Positions 7,567-15,722 are shown, numbered from the stretch's first letter. The stretch: DNA of 32,434 bases from Eubacteriales bacterium (GCA_030526295.1 JAUNDA010000004.1:32424-64857); one strand, 5' to 3'. Translations and numbers: made by a program. The notes: generated from the letters alone by a model not told the origin.

Positions 7567-9021
7567 TCAGGCCTCTGCCACCTTCCTAATCATAAGCTTT
7601 ACGCCGTCATAAACCTTCTCAGTAGAAGCAATCTCAACAGACTCCCTTGGTGAATGGATGTCATGCATGAACGGTCCGATGCAGAAGCCCTCGAGATTCT
7701 TAATGCCATTGCTGAAGATTCCACCCTCAACACCACCGTGTGTAACAGAAACCTTCATCTCTTCATTGTAAAGCTCCTTCCAGGCTTCCTTTGCGATGTC
7801 AACAAACCTTGAGCCCTCCTTAAATGACCATGCCGGATAAGGATTGTTAAGCTTAATAGTTGCACCATCATGCTCAGCCATCGGCTTTACAAGTTCTATG
7901 ATTTCGTCAAGTCCGCCATCAGCAGAGCTTCTTGCAAGGATATTGGCAGTGATGCCTTCCTCAGTCAGTCTCACAATACCGAGGTTTGAAGAAGTTTCTG
8001 CAATGGCCGGGTTATTGTTAAAGAGCTTTCTGAGACCGTCTGGAACGGATGCAAGAAGACGCATTGCCTTCTTTGTGTCTGCTGCGCTTACTACAGCTTC
8101 TGCCTTCTCTGTAGCCTTCTCGACTGAAACTGTGATATCAGGATCAACGTCGCCCTTTTCAGCCCTGAAAAGAAGCTGGTGCTTCTTTGCAAGTCTTTCA
8201 AAATCCTCCGCACTGTCCTTTGAAACATAAACAGTAGCCTCAGCACTGTCTGTGATTGCATTAGGTGCCTTACCTCCTGTAAATGCAGCAAGCTTTACCA
8301 CTGCCTTAAGTGATGTTCCGTAAATAAGTCTTGAAAGGAGTCTGTTTGCATTGGCACGGCCAAGAGTAATCATCTCTCCTGAGTGTCCTCCGAGAAGACC
8401 GCTGACTACGAGCTTATAGCATACATCATCAGCTGCCGGCGCCTCCTTCTTTAACGGAAGGTTAATCTCGATATCTACTCCACCTGCACAGCCGCAGATG
8501 ATTGTTCCCTCGTTTTCAGAATCGAGGTTGAGCATATATCTGCCCATGATTTTTGACATGTCAAGGCCGTAAGCTCCGTACATGCCTGTCTCCTCATCAA
8601 CTGTAAATACAGCCTGAAGAAGTCCATGCTCAAGCTCCTTTTCAGTGAGCACGGCCATGGCGATTGCACATCCGATGCAGTCATCTGCACCAAGTGATGT
8701 CCTATCAGCCTTAACGAAATTGCCGTCTACCACAAGATGGATTGGCTCTGTAGCCATATCCCTCTCAAGGTCATCATCCTTAACACATACCATATCCATA
8801 TGAGCCTGCATGAATACGGGCTCTGCGTTCTCATGTCCGGGTGTTGCCGGAACTGTCATGATGACATTTCCAAGCTCGTCCTGATATACCTCAATGCCGT
8901 TGTCGTTTGCAAATTTTACAAGCAGGTCACTGATGGCCTTTGTATTACCAGAGCCATGCGGCACTGAGCATAATAATTCAAAATTCTCCCAAACCTTTGA
9001 TGGCTTTAAATTTTCAAGCAT
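7567..9021 (-). CDS. pepD: Aminoacyl-histidine dipeptidase (Xaa-His dipeptidase, peptidase D, M20C)
   Basis: 484 residues, the usual length for PepD. Zinc-site motifs are in order: HMD (H74, D76), GADD (D113/D114), DEETG (E143/E144), NLDSE, and a C-terminal H in IHSPRE. The M20C lid domain sits in the middle, with the characteristic HSG motif in GGHSGEMI. The enzyme hydrolyses Xaa-His and many other dipeptides in the cytosol. ATG 9021 has a strong site (CGGAGGAT) upstream. The MFS transporter follows on the same strand; it may import peptides or an unrelated solute. No strong promoter was found in the 129 bp upstream, though an AT-rich stretch is present. Confidence 0.95.
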   Translation of the reverse strand: MLENLKPSKVWENFELLCSVPHGSGNTKAISDLLVKFANDNGIEVYQDELGNVIMTVPATPGHENAEPVFMQAHMDMVCVKDDDLERDMATEPIHLVVDGNFVKADRTSLGADDCIGCAIAMAVLTEKELEHGLLQAVFTVDEETGMYGAYGLDMSKIMGRYMLNLDSENEGTIICGCAGGVDIEINLPLKKEAPAADDVCYKLVVSGLLGGHSGEMITLGRANANRLLSRLIYGTSLKAVVKLAAFTGGKAPNAITDSAEATVYVSKDSAEDFERLAKKHQLLFRAEKGDVDPDITVSVEKATEKAEAVVSAADTKKAMRLLASVPDGLRKLFNNNPAIAETSSNLGIVRLTEEGITANILARSSADGGLDEIIELVKPMAEHDGATIKLNNPYPAWSFKEGSRFVDIAKEAWKELYNEEMKVSVTHGGVEGGIFSNGIKNLEGFCIGPFMHDIHSPRESVEIASTEKVYDGVKLMIRKVAEA

Positions 9022-9150
9022 TTTTAATCCTCCGTTATTTAAGCGTAGTATTTTAAATTTACATTTTTGAAATCTGTATTTTCATACGGCTTTGTTATTA
9101 CAAAACCATTTTCTATCCTGTCTTCCTGTCACAAAACAAAACCCCATAAT

Positions 9151-9828
9151 TCAGGAATTAAGCTCCTCGATTATTTGAGGAATCTCAAGCAGTGACTTTG
9201 GCAGTCTGTAGGCAATCTCCCTCACCCTGTCTGTTGGCTTCACGCAGTCCTCGATAAATACGGGACACATTCCTGCAGCATATGCTGCCTCTATTCCAGC
9301 AAGCGAATCCTCACATACAAGACACTCCTCCGGCTTCACACCAAGCTTATCTGCCGCAAGAAGAAAGATGTCCGGGAACGGCTTTGAACGCTCCACCATG
9401 TCCCCTGTTATGGTCACATCAAAACTGTCAAAAATTCCTACTGCCTTAAAGTGCTTGTCGTTTCTCTCCCTTGTAGTAGATGATGCAGTTGCCTTTTTAT
9501 ATCCGTTCTCATCGAGCCAGTTTAAAAGCTCTGTCATTCCCTTTTTATGAAGCGAAACCGGATTTTCAAGCTCGTCAAACCACTTTTCCGTGATGTCCAC
9601 CCTCAGCTGCCAGGTCTTATAATAATCAAACCCAGGGTAGCACTCGTTAAACATTTCCTCGCAGACCTTATGGTCAATGGCCCTCGTCTTTAAAAGGTAT
9701 TCCTCATCCATCTTAAAGCCCTGCCTGATGGCTGCCTGACGCCATGCCTCCATATACATTCTCTCGGTATCTATGAGTGTTCCATCAACATCAAATAGAA
9801 CCGCCTTGATTTTCCTCTTGTCGCACAT
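9151..9828 (-). CDS. HAD-superfamily phosphatase/phosphomutase (subfamily IA, beta-phosphoglucomutase-like)
   Basis: 225 residues. Motif I DVDGT (nucleophile D13, acid/base D15), a helical cap, motif II ASST, motif III Lys in SKPFPD, and motif IV EDS. The TLIDTE sequence after motif I and the KPxPDIF segment are typical of the beta-phosphoglucomutase/phosphoglycolate phosphatase group, which acts on small phosphorylated metabolites. The exact substrate cannot be told. GGGAGAG lies about 5 nt before ATG 9828. It reads toward pepD with a 129-bp gap that has no convincing terminator. Confidence 0.9.
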   Translation of the reverse strand: MCDKRKIKAVLFDVDGTLIDTERMYMEAWRQAAIRQGFKMDEEYLLKTRAIDHKVCEEMFNECYPGFDYYKTWQLRVDITEKWFDELENPVSLHKKGMTELLNWLDENGYKKATASSTTRERNDKHFKAVGIFDSFDVTITGDMVERSKPFPDIFLLAADKLGVKPEECLVCEDSLAGIEAAYAAGMCPVFIEDCVKPTDRVREIAYRLPKSLLEIPQIIEELNS

Positions 9829-10041
9829 ATCTCTCCCGCTCCTTTTTTAATCCCCCGGCAAGTGAACCTCTCGGCATTAAATCGCCGTGAATTCTCGCTG
9901 GATTCTCATAAAAAATCAATTGAATATATTAGGTATTCGCTTAATAAATGTCTGGCATAAAAGCAGTCATAGGACTGCTATCCGGCGAATTTACATAAGT
10001 TCATCTAAACCGCTTCATTCTATCACATAAAAAATGAGTGG

Positions 10042-10075
10042 TCAAAGCATTTGCAAATTTAATCAAAATGCTTGA
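10042..10075. promoter_or_regulatory. Inverted repeat upstream of the buk promoter, possible operator
   Basis: Arms of 10 paired bases with one bulged A flank a 13-bp centre that itself contains ATTTGCAAAT and AATCAA/TTGATT symmetry. It lies about 70 bp upstream of the -35 box, so it is outside the transcript and would act as a DNA site. Regulator unknown. Confidence 0.3.
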
Positions 10076-10142
10076 TTATTGGGCTTTTTAAACGCAGTTT
10101 TTGTCACTTTATCCGTTTTTATTCCAAAGTCTTTTTATTTGC

Positions 10143-10170
10143 TTTACAAACAAAAGCTATTTGATAAAAT
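10143..10170 (+). promoter_or_regulatory. Promoter of buk, apparently producing a leaderless mRNA
   Basis: -35 TTTACA (10143-10148), 16-bp spacer ending in the extended element TGA, and -10 TAAAAT (10165-10170). Normal spacing puts the transcript start at about 10176-10178, immediately before the ATG at 10179. Confidence 0.6.
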
Positions 10171-10178
10171 ACGTTATT

Positions 10179-11282
10179 ATGGAAAGAATTTTAGTTATTA
10201 ACCCAGGATCCACATCTACGAAAATAAGCGTATTTGAGGACAGAGAAAACATTTTAACGGAGAGTGTGCATCACGACGCTCCGGAGCTTGGTGCATTCAA
10301 AACAGTCAATGACCAGGTTCCGATGAGAAAGCAGGTCACACTTGACATTCTCAAAAGACACGGACTCGACATCACGGACATCACAGTAATTGCAGCACGA
10401 GGAGGAAATCAGTATCCGGTCGAGGCAGGTGTTTACAAGGTCGACGACAGACTATACGCCGACACAAGAGATGAAAAGGGAGGTTCAGACCACCCGGCAA
10501 AGCTTGGCACTATGATAGCCTACGAGTTCACAAAGGAATACGGCATTCCGGCATACATGGTTGACCCCACAAACGTTGACGAGATGAAGGATGTAGCCAG
10601 AATCACAGGCATCAAGGGAGTATACAGAAACTCACAGCTTCATGCCCTCAACCACAGGGCTGTAGCCTTTACATATGCAAAGGAAGTTGGAAAGAGCTAT
10701 GAGGATTTAAGACTCGTAGTAGCACATATCGATGGCGGAATCACAATCGCAGCACATGAAAACGGTAAGATTGCCGATGTAAATGTTGGAAGCGGCGGAG
10801 ATGGAGCATTCGCACCTTCTCGTATCGGTTCAACACCTGTTCTCCAGATCATTAATCTAATCGAGAACGGAACATCAATCGATGAGCTTAAGAGACTCTG
10901 CTCAAGACAGGGCGGACTTGCAAGCCACTTCGGCACAAACGATGCTGACAAGATTCTCGCAATGATTGACTCAGGCGATAAGTATGCAAAGCTTGTATGG
11001 GACGCAATGATTTACCAGACAGCTAAGTACATCGGTGAAATGGCTGTATCACTTAAGGGTAATGTAGATGCAATTCTCCTTACAGGCGGACTTGTAAGAT
11101 TCCCGCAGATTGTTGACACAATTAAGGATATGTGTGGCTTCATCGCACCGATTAAGGCATACCCTGGTGAGTTTGAGCAGGAGGCACTTGCACACTCAAT
11201 CCTTCGTGTAATCGAGGGAAAGCAGGAGGCAAAGACCTACACAGGAAAGCCCGTATGGACTGAATGGGACTTTGTAAAGTAA
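10179..11282 (+). CDS. buk: Butyrate kinase
   Basis: 367 residues of the acetokinase family, close to typical butyrate kinase length. N-terminal phosphate motif NPGSTSTK (8-15), central HIDGGITIAAHENGK and GSGGDGAFAPSR segments, and C-terminal LTGGLVRF. It converts butyryl phosphate and ADP to butyrate and ATP (and the reverse) in the cytosol. The partner phosphotransbutyrylase gene is not in this window. The start is fixed by homology (MxRILVINPG). There is no ribosome-binding site in the 25 nt before ATG 10179, and the best promoter places the transcript start right at the ATG, unlike almost all neighbours, which have strong AGGAGG sites. A branched-chain acyl kinase role is the alternative. 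Confidence 0.93.
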   Translation: MERILVINPGSTSTKISVFEDRENILTESVHHDAPELGAFKTVNDQVPMRKQVTLDILKRHGLDITDITVIAARGGNQYPVEAGVYKVDDRLYADTRDEKGGSDHPAKLGTMIAYEFTKEYGIPAYMVDPTNVDEMKDVARITGIKGVYRNSQLHALNHRAVAFTYAKEVGKSYEDLRLVVAHIDGGITIAAHENGKIADVNVGSGGDGAFAPSRIGSTPVLQIINLIENGTSIDELKRLCSRQGGLASHFGTNDADKILAMIDSGDKYAKLVWDAMIYQTAKYIGEMAVSLKGNVDAILLTGGLVRFPQIVDTIKDMCGFIAPIKAYPGEFEQEALAHSILRVIEGKQEAKTYTGKPVWTEWDFVK

Positions 11283-11289
11283 ACCACTA

Positions 11290-11313
11290 CCCCACTTACC
11301 AAGTGGGGTTTTT
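11290..11313 (+). terminator. Terminator after buk
   Basis: Perfect 8-bp stem CCCCACTT/AAGTGGGG with loop ACC followed by five T residues, starting 7 nt after the buk stop codon. Confidence 0.92.
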
Positions 11314-11330
11314 GTCTATAAAGAAAAAGC

Positions 11331-11347
11331 ATCACACAAAATGTGAT
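11331..11347 (+). other. Perfect inverted repeat before pepV
   Basis: ATCACA-CAAAA-TGTGAT lies between the buk terminator and the pepV ribosome site. It could be an operator or a small leader hairpin. No T-tract follows. A second small hairpin GAAGC-CCTGT-GCTTC directly precedes GGAGG. Confidence 0.35.
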
Positions 11348-11379
11348 TGTTTGAAGCCCTGTGCTTCGGAGGAAAAAAC

Positions 11380-12783
11380 ATGACAAAGGCAGACATTGAG
11401 AAGTATATTGATGACCATGCTGAAAAAATGCATGATGAGCTTTTTGATTTTTTAAGGATGAACTCTCAGAGGGGTCCCAGCGAGGAGGGAAAGCCCTTTG
11501 GAAACGGTCCCTATGAGGCTTTAATGGCAGCAAAAAAGCTATGTGAGGATTATGGCTTTGTGACCAACTCCTATGACAATGCAGTTGTTTCAGCCGACAT
11601 TAATCCTAACGGTGAAGAGGTTCTCGATATTCTCGTTCATGTGGATGTAGTACCTGGTGGCGAGGGCTGGACGGAAACAAAGCCGTTTGAGCCGGTTGAT
11701 AAGGACGGCACCATCTACGGAAGAGGCGTTGCCGATGACAAGGGTGGCTTTATTGCGGCACTCTATGCACTTAAGGCTGTAAAGGAGCTTGGCTGCATTT
11801 CAAAGAGGGCTCGTCTTCTCATCGGAACAGCCGAGGAATCACATATGGTGGACCTGCCATATTATTACAACAAAAACAAAGCGGCACAGTTTACATTTTC
11901 TCCCGACGCATGGTTCCCGATTATTAATGCTGAAAAGGGAAGAACTGAATGCTTCTTTGAGGCTGACATTAATGATGAGCCGCTTGGCCGTTCGCTTGTA
12001 ACACTTCAGGGCGGCGGAGCCACAAACCAGATTCCACCTGCAGCCTTTGCTATTCTAAAGGGCGTTTCAGTACACGATGCCAAGGCACCTGCTGACATTA
12101 TCAGTAAGGAAACAGGCGCAAACTTCAAAATAAGCGGTGATGAGGATTCACTCCGTATCGACTGCTTTGGAAAGAGCTGCCACGGAGCAAAGCCCGAACT
12201 TGGAATCAATTCAATCACGGCTCTTATTAAGCTCATACTCGAGCTTGACCTTTATCCGTGTGACGGATTAAATAAGATTAAGGGAATATATGACCTGTTC
12301 CCGTTTGGCGACTATTACGCCGAGCATGCAGGTCTTAAATCCGAGGATGAAATAACAGGAAAGACAACAAGCTCACTTAACATCATAAGATATGACGGAA
12401 AGCATCTTGTGGTATCAGTTGACCTCAGAACCTCAAGGGCACTCGATGACAGGGACCTTAAGGCAGAGCTTACAGACCTTGGTAACAGCATCGGACTCAC
12501 ATTCCATACAGACGAGTCTGTAAAATCGCATTTTGTTTCTCCTGAAAATAAAAACATAGGTGTTCTCAAAAAACACTATGAGGAGGTAACAGGCGAGAAA
12601 TGCGAAACACTCTCAATGGGCGGTATCACCTATACTCATCACGTTGAAAACGGAGTTGCCTTCGGTCCGAGATTCCCGGGCTACGATGCAAGAAACCACG
12701 GTCCGAATGAAAGGCTTGAGTTTGATTTCATCAAGAAGGCCGCAGTTATATACGCTCTTTGCATTGAGGAGATATGCAGATAA
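11380..12783 (+). CDS. pepV: M20 dipeptidase PepV-type
   Basis: 467 residues, the usual PepV length. Zinc-site motifs: HVDVVP (H87, D89), GRGVADDKG (D119/D120), TAEES (E152/E153), SPDAWFP with the second acidic ligand, the lid domain with CHGAKPELG, and the C-terminal histidine in YTHHVEN. PepV-type enzymes cleave dipeptides with an unblocked N-terminus, including beta-Ala dipeptides, in the cytosol. ATG 11380 is preferred because GGAGG lies 7 nt upstream; an upstream in-frame TTG would run through that site. It is preceded by the buk terminator and so is separately transcribed. Together with pepD this gives the region two dipeptidases. Confidence 0.92.
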   Translation: MTKADIEKYIDDHAEKMHDELFDFLRMNSQRGPSEEGKPFGNGPYEALMAAKKLCEDYGFVTNSYDNAVVSADINPNGEEVLDILVHVDVVPGGEGWTETKPFEPVDKDGTIYGRGVADDKGGFIAALYALKAVKELGCISKRARLLIGTAEESHMVDLPYYYNKNKAAQFTFSPDAWFPIINAEKGRTECFFEADINDEPLGRSLVTLQGGGATNQIPPAAFAILKGVSVHDAKAPADIISKETGANFKISGDEDSLRIDCFGKSCHGAKPELGINSITALIKLILELDLYPCDGLNKIKGIYDLFPFGDYYAEHAGLKSEDEITGKTTSSLNIIRYDGKHLVVSVDLRTSRALDDRDLKAELTDLGNSIGLTFHTDESVKSHFVSPENKNIGVLKKHYEEVTGEKCETLSMGGITYTHHVENGVAFGPRFPGYDARNHGPNERLEFDFIKKAAVIYALCIEEICR

Positions 12784-12847
12784 GGTACATTAAATGTCAT
12801 AAGGCTTTGAATTCCTAACAATAGTTTATTAAAAAAGAATTCTAATA

Positions 12848-12909
12848 GATTCGTCAGAGAGACCTCGCTAGGCCAAGCTTCTTAAGCGCGAACGGTCCTC
12901 TGACGAATC
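12848..12909 (+). other. 62-nt nearly continuous hairpin, candidate structured RNA
   Basis: Nested helices: GATTCGTCAGAG (12848-12859) with CTCTGACGAATC (12898-12909), 12 bp without mismatch; GACC (12861-12864) with GGTC (12894-12897); TCGC (12865-12868) with GCGA (12888-12891); and GCTT-CTT-AAGC (12877-12887) at the tip. Only small bulges and one 8-nt side loop interrupt 24 base pairs. No T-tract follows it directly; a normal terminator lies 15 nt further on. It sits between convergent genes, so it is either in the pepV 3' UTR or a separate small RNA. Not a family I recognise. Confidence 0.55.
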
Positions 12910-12923
12910 ATTATTATTCAAGC

Positions 12924-12960
12924 TAAAAGGCACCGCTTCATATTCGAAGCGATGCCTTTA
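12924..12960. terminator. Bidirectional terminator between pepV and the tRNA-modification operon
   Basis: Stem AGGCA-C-CGCTTC with GAAGCG-A-TGCCT (one C/A mismatch), loop ATATTC. Plus side continues TTTATTGTTT, minus side TTTTAG. Confidence 0.8.
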
Positions 12961-13012
12961 TTGTTTACTATCAATTATTTAAGAGCTAATGCATTTCGAA
13001 TACATAAGCTTT

Positions 13013-14158
13013 TCAATACTCGTCAAGGAAATGATGTTTAACCCCGTCCTTCTTATATGCAATTACGGTACTTAGGTTTACATTTTCCACACTCTTAAAG
13101 ATGTTTGCCTCAACCTGCGGATTATCCTTTTTAAGCATTGCAATAAGCTTTTTTGTTTCAAGCCTCTTCGAGGATGTCGTTCCGTCCTCATGGCAGGTTG
13201 AACATGTTTCCGTGAAATGACATGCACACTGCAGGAAATGAAGCTCGTTATAATCCCTCCATTTGCAGATATCTTCTTCACGTATCAGATACATCGGGCG
13301 AATCAGCTCCATTCCCTCAAAATTCGTGCTGTGGAGCTTGGGCATCATTGTCTGAACCTGTCCTCCGTGAAGCATTCCCATAAGAATGGTCTCAATTACG
13401 TCATCATAGTGATGTCCGAGTGCAATCTTATTGCAGCCAAGCTCCTTTGCCTTACTGTAAAGATATCCCCTTCGCATTCTTGCACAGAGGTAACACGGGT
13501 TTTTATCAATTGTATCAACAGCATCGAAGATTGTGCTTTCAAATATGGTAACGGGAATTCCGAGCTTTTCTGCATTGTGCTCAATAAGCCTCCTGTTGTC
13601 GGCATTATAGCCAGGGTCCATAACAAGGAAGGTCAAATCAAAATCTACCTGACGGTGGCGTTTGATCTCCTGGAAAAGCTTTGCCATAAGCATCGAGTCC
13701 TTGCCACCCGAAATACAAACGGCAATGTGATCTCCCTCCTCGATGAGCTTATATATTTTGCAGGCCTTTGCAAAAGGTGAAAACAGCTGCTTATGATATC
13801 TTATTCGGATGCTTTCCTCTGCCTTCTTAAGGGCCTCTTCATTTTCTCTGTCCGATGAAATGAGTTCGCGAAGATATGCAAGGTAACCGCCCGTGAGGCT
13901 CACGCATTCAAGTCCCTTCTCCTCAAGGGCCTCTGCAAGATCAACTGACCTTACTCCCTTCTGACAGTAAAGAATAAGGGTTTTGCTTTTATCGAGTCTT
14001 GATGCAAAGCCTTCCATATCCCTATAAAGTTCGTCCTCCGGGATATTTATCGCTCCCGGAATTGAGCCATATGAAAAGATATCTGAATTCCTTGTATCAA
14101 TGAGAATATATGAAGCAGGGTCAAGCTCCTTTAGATTGGAATATGTCAGTTCCCTCAT
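13013..14158 (-). CDS. ttcA: Rhodanese domain fused to a TtcA-like tRNA 2-thiolation PP-loop ATPase
   Basis: 381 residues with two domains. Residues 1-100 are a rhodanese domain with active-site Cys65 in YCQKGVRS, which can carry a persulfide. Residues 120-381 are a PP-loop ATPase: SGGKDS at 150-155, then CYLC (C222/C225) and a later Cys-rich segment (LQCACH..TCSTC). TtcA enzymes use ATP and an iron-sulfur cluster held by such cysteines to put sulfur on C32 of tRNA. The fused rhodanese would supply sulfur in cis; this is inference from the fusion. The start overlaps the tcdA stop by four bases (ATGA), so the two are translationally coupled. A thiolation target other than C32 cannot be excluded. 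Confidence 0.88.
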   Translation of the reverse strand: MRELTYSNLKELDPASYILIDTRNSDIFSYGSIPGAINIPEDELYRDMEGFASRLDKSKTLILYCQKGVRSVDLAEALEEKGLECVSLTGGYLAYLRELISSDRENEEALKKAEESIRIRYHKQLFSPFAKACKIYKLIEEGDHIAVCISGGKDSMLMAKLFQEIKRHRQVDFDLTFLVMDPGYNADNRRLIEHNAEKLGIPVTIFESTIFDAVDTIDKNPCYLCARMRRGYLYSKAKELGCNKIALGHHYDDVIETILMGMLHGGQVQTMMPKLHSTNFEGMELIRPMYLIREEDICKWRDYNELHFLQCACHFTETCSTCHEDGTTSSKRLETKKLIAMLKKDNPQVEANIFKSVENVNLSTVIAYKKDGVKHHFLDEY

Positions 14159-14925
14159 GCCTGAATCTTTTCCCCTTTAATCAAATCCTTAATTACCTCA
14201 CCGGCGATGATAAGACCTGCCACCGATGGTACAAATGCCGTAGAGCCTGGAATGGCTCTTTTTTCAGTGCAGCGGTGCTCTGTTCCCGGAGGACATACAC
14301 AGTTGCTTCGGCAGCTTACCGACATATCCTCAATCGGGGTGATAGGAAGCTCTTCTGAGTAAACGACCTTGAGCTTTTTAACACCCCTCTTTTTCATCTC
14401 GTGGCGCATTACCCTCGCAAGCGGGTCAACCTTTGTCTTATAGATGTCTGCCACCCTGAAGGCTGTTGGATCAAGCTTGTTACCAGCTCCCATTGAACAG
14501 ATGATCGGAACATTCATTTTCTTACACTGCATAACAAGCTCAACCTTTGCGGTAACCGTATCAACGGCATCAACAACATAGTCATAGCTTTCAAACGGAA
14601 ATTCAGAGGCATTCTCAGGAAGGAAGAAGCATCTGTGAGTTGTTACCTTGGCATCAGGATTAATATCCAATATGCGCTCCTTCATAACCTCTGTCTTATA
14701 CTGACCTATGGTTTTTCTTGTCGCAATAATCTGTCTGTTTATATTTGTAAGGCATACCTTGTCATCATCAATAAGGTCAAAGGCTCCTACTCCGCTACGT
14801 GCCAGTGCCTCACATACATAGCCTCCAACTCCGCCTACACCAAATACTGCCACATGACACCCTGCAAGGCGCTCCATGGCGGGCTTACCCAGTAATAGTT
14901 CTGTTCTCGAAAACTGATTAAGCAT
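14155..14925 (-). CDS. tcdA: tRNA threonylcarbamoyladenosine dehydratase TcdA (E1-like)
   Basis: 256 residues. E1/ThiF-like ATP-binding fold with GVGGVGG at 29-35, D.D.V..TN.NRQ, K and D..D.V.AK, and the TcdA-type Cys segment SCRSNCVCPPG. TcdA activates and cyclises t6A at position 37 of tRNA to ct6A, using ATP, in the cytosol. The middle gene of a three-gene operon: its ATG is 2 nt after the stop of the HD gene, with AGGAG in that gene's last codons, and its stop overlaps the start of the rhodanese/TtcA gene. The operon therefore combines two tRNA-modifying ATPases. Other E1-like activators are less likely given the close overall match. Confidence 0.92.
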   Translation of the reverse strand: MLNQFSRTELLLGKPAMERLAGCHVAVFGVGGVGGYVCEALARSGVGAFDLIDDDKVCLTNINRQIIATRKTIGQYKTEVMKERILDINPDAKVTTHRCFFLPENASEFPFESYDYVVDAVDTVTAKVELVMQCKKMNVPIICSMGAGNKLDPTAFRVADIYKTKVDPLARVMRHEMKKRGVKKLKVVYSEELPITPIEDMSVSCRSNCVCPPGTEHRCTEKRAIPGSTAFVPSVAGLIIAGEVIKDLIKGEKIQA

Positions 14926-14927
14926 TT

Positions 14928-15533
14928 TTACTCCTGTTCGTTTTCCATTTCGGCATTGATTTCATCCTCAGTCTCTGCCATCGCCTTAAGTGTAAGCTCA
15001 AGTAGCTTATCAAGCTCCCATCCAAGCTGCTCAGCACCCTGCTCAATTACCTCACGTGAGCATCCTGCGGCAAAGCCCTTACTCTTAAACTTCTTTTTAA
15101 GCGACTTAAGCTCCATGTCCTTTGTGCTCTTTGATGGTCTCATAAGAGCGGCTGCCCAGATAAGTCCTGTAAGCTCGTCTGCCGCAAAAAGAACCTTCTC
15201 CATCTCATGCTCAGGCTTAACATCAAGTGTTACACCACAGCCGATGGTAATTCCATAGCCATGTGATACAACCGCATGAATTATGTCCTCTGAAACTCCG
15301 CCATCCCTTAAAAGCTCCGGAGCCTTAAGGCAGTGCTCCTCAGGATAGAGTTCAAAATCAATGTCATGTAAGAGGCCAACGATTCCCCAGTACTCAGCGT
15401 CATCTGCGTAGCCAAGCTCCTTTGCGTACCACTTCATAACAGCCTCAACTGTATATGAATGCTGGATATGGAACGGGTCCTTATTGTATTTCTTTAAAAG
15501 TGCCAGTGCATCTGCCCTTGTAATTGTACTCAT
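14928..15533 (-). CDS. HD-domain hydrolase, first gene of the tRNA-modification operon
   Basis: 201 residues. HD-superfamily metal ligands are visible: H25, H56-D57 (LLHDIDFE), H86, H91 and a later D in FAADELTG. Such proteins are often metal-dependent phosphohydrolases of nucleotides, but the substrate here is unknown. The last 45 residues are acidic and helical (LLELTLKAMAETEDEINAE). ATG 15533 is preferred, with AGGAGG 9 nt upstream; an in-frame TTG at 15551 overlaps that site. A near-consensus promoter lies at 15584-15612. tcdA follows after 2 nt, so a link to tRNA or nucleotide metabolism is suggested by context only. Confidence 0.85.
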   Translation of the reverse strand: MSTITRADALALLKKYNKDPFHIQHSYTVEAVMKWYAKELGYADDAEYWGIVGLLHDIDFELYPEEHCLKAPELLRDGGVSEDIIHAVVSHGYGITIGCGVTLDVKPEHEMEKVLFAADELTGLIWAAALMRPSKSTKDMELKSLKKKFKSKGFAAGCSREVIEQGAEQLGWELDKLLELTLKAMAETEDEINAEMENEQE

Positions 15534-15583
15534 TATTATTAACCTCCTCAATTCGTGAAAGTCTTTTGAAATTTGATGTTGCC

Positions 15584-15612
15584 ACTATACAACCAATCTC
15601 CTACCAAGTCAA
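15584..15612 (-). promoter_or_regulatory. Sigma-A promoter for the HD-tcdA-ttcA operon
   Basis: Minus strand -35 TTGACT (15607-15612), 17-bp spacer, -10 TATAGT (15584-15589). The transcript would start about 45 nt upstream of ATG 15533. Confidence 0.8.
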
Positions 15613-15680
15613 TAGGTAAACGAGGATTTGTGATTCCTGCCGCGCGATTTGGCAAATATATGCAATTTAGAAAAAACCTT

Positions 15681-15709
15681 TTGATTTCTTCTGTTTAAAA
15701 AGCTAGAAT
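15681..15709 (+). promoter_or_regulatory. Promoter of the AraC-family gene
   Basis: -35 TTGATT (15681-15686), 17-bp spacer, -10 TAGAAT (15704-15709). It is divergent from the tRNA-modification operon promoter, about 70 bp apart. Confidence 0.7.
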
Positions 15710-15722
15710 GGATTAATAATCC
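15710..15722 (+). promoter_or_regulatory. Perfect inverted repeat at the predicted start site of the AraC gene
   Basis: GGATTA-A-TAATCC begins right after the -10 box and covers the expected +1. A protein bound here would block transcription, so it may be an operator, perhaps for autoregulation. Its regulator is unknown. Confidence 0.4.

Larger units (their letters stand above)
9829..10178. other. Divergent intergenic region between the HAD gene and buk
   Basis: 350 bp with no gene. It holds a perfect hairpin AGCAGTC-ATAG-GACTGCT (9962-9979), an inverted repeat TCAAAGCATTT/AAATGCTTGA (10042-10052 and 10066-10075, one bulged A), and the buk promoter at 10143-10170. A weak minus-strand promoter for the HAD gene may exist (TTGATT, 17 bp, GAGAAT near 9890-9925). 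Confidence 0.5.

Noticed and set aside
11331..11347. CRP-type binding site
   Set aside because: The arms ATCACA/TGTGAT are in the reverse order of the CRP consensus; only a perfect palindrome is supported.
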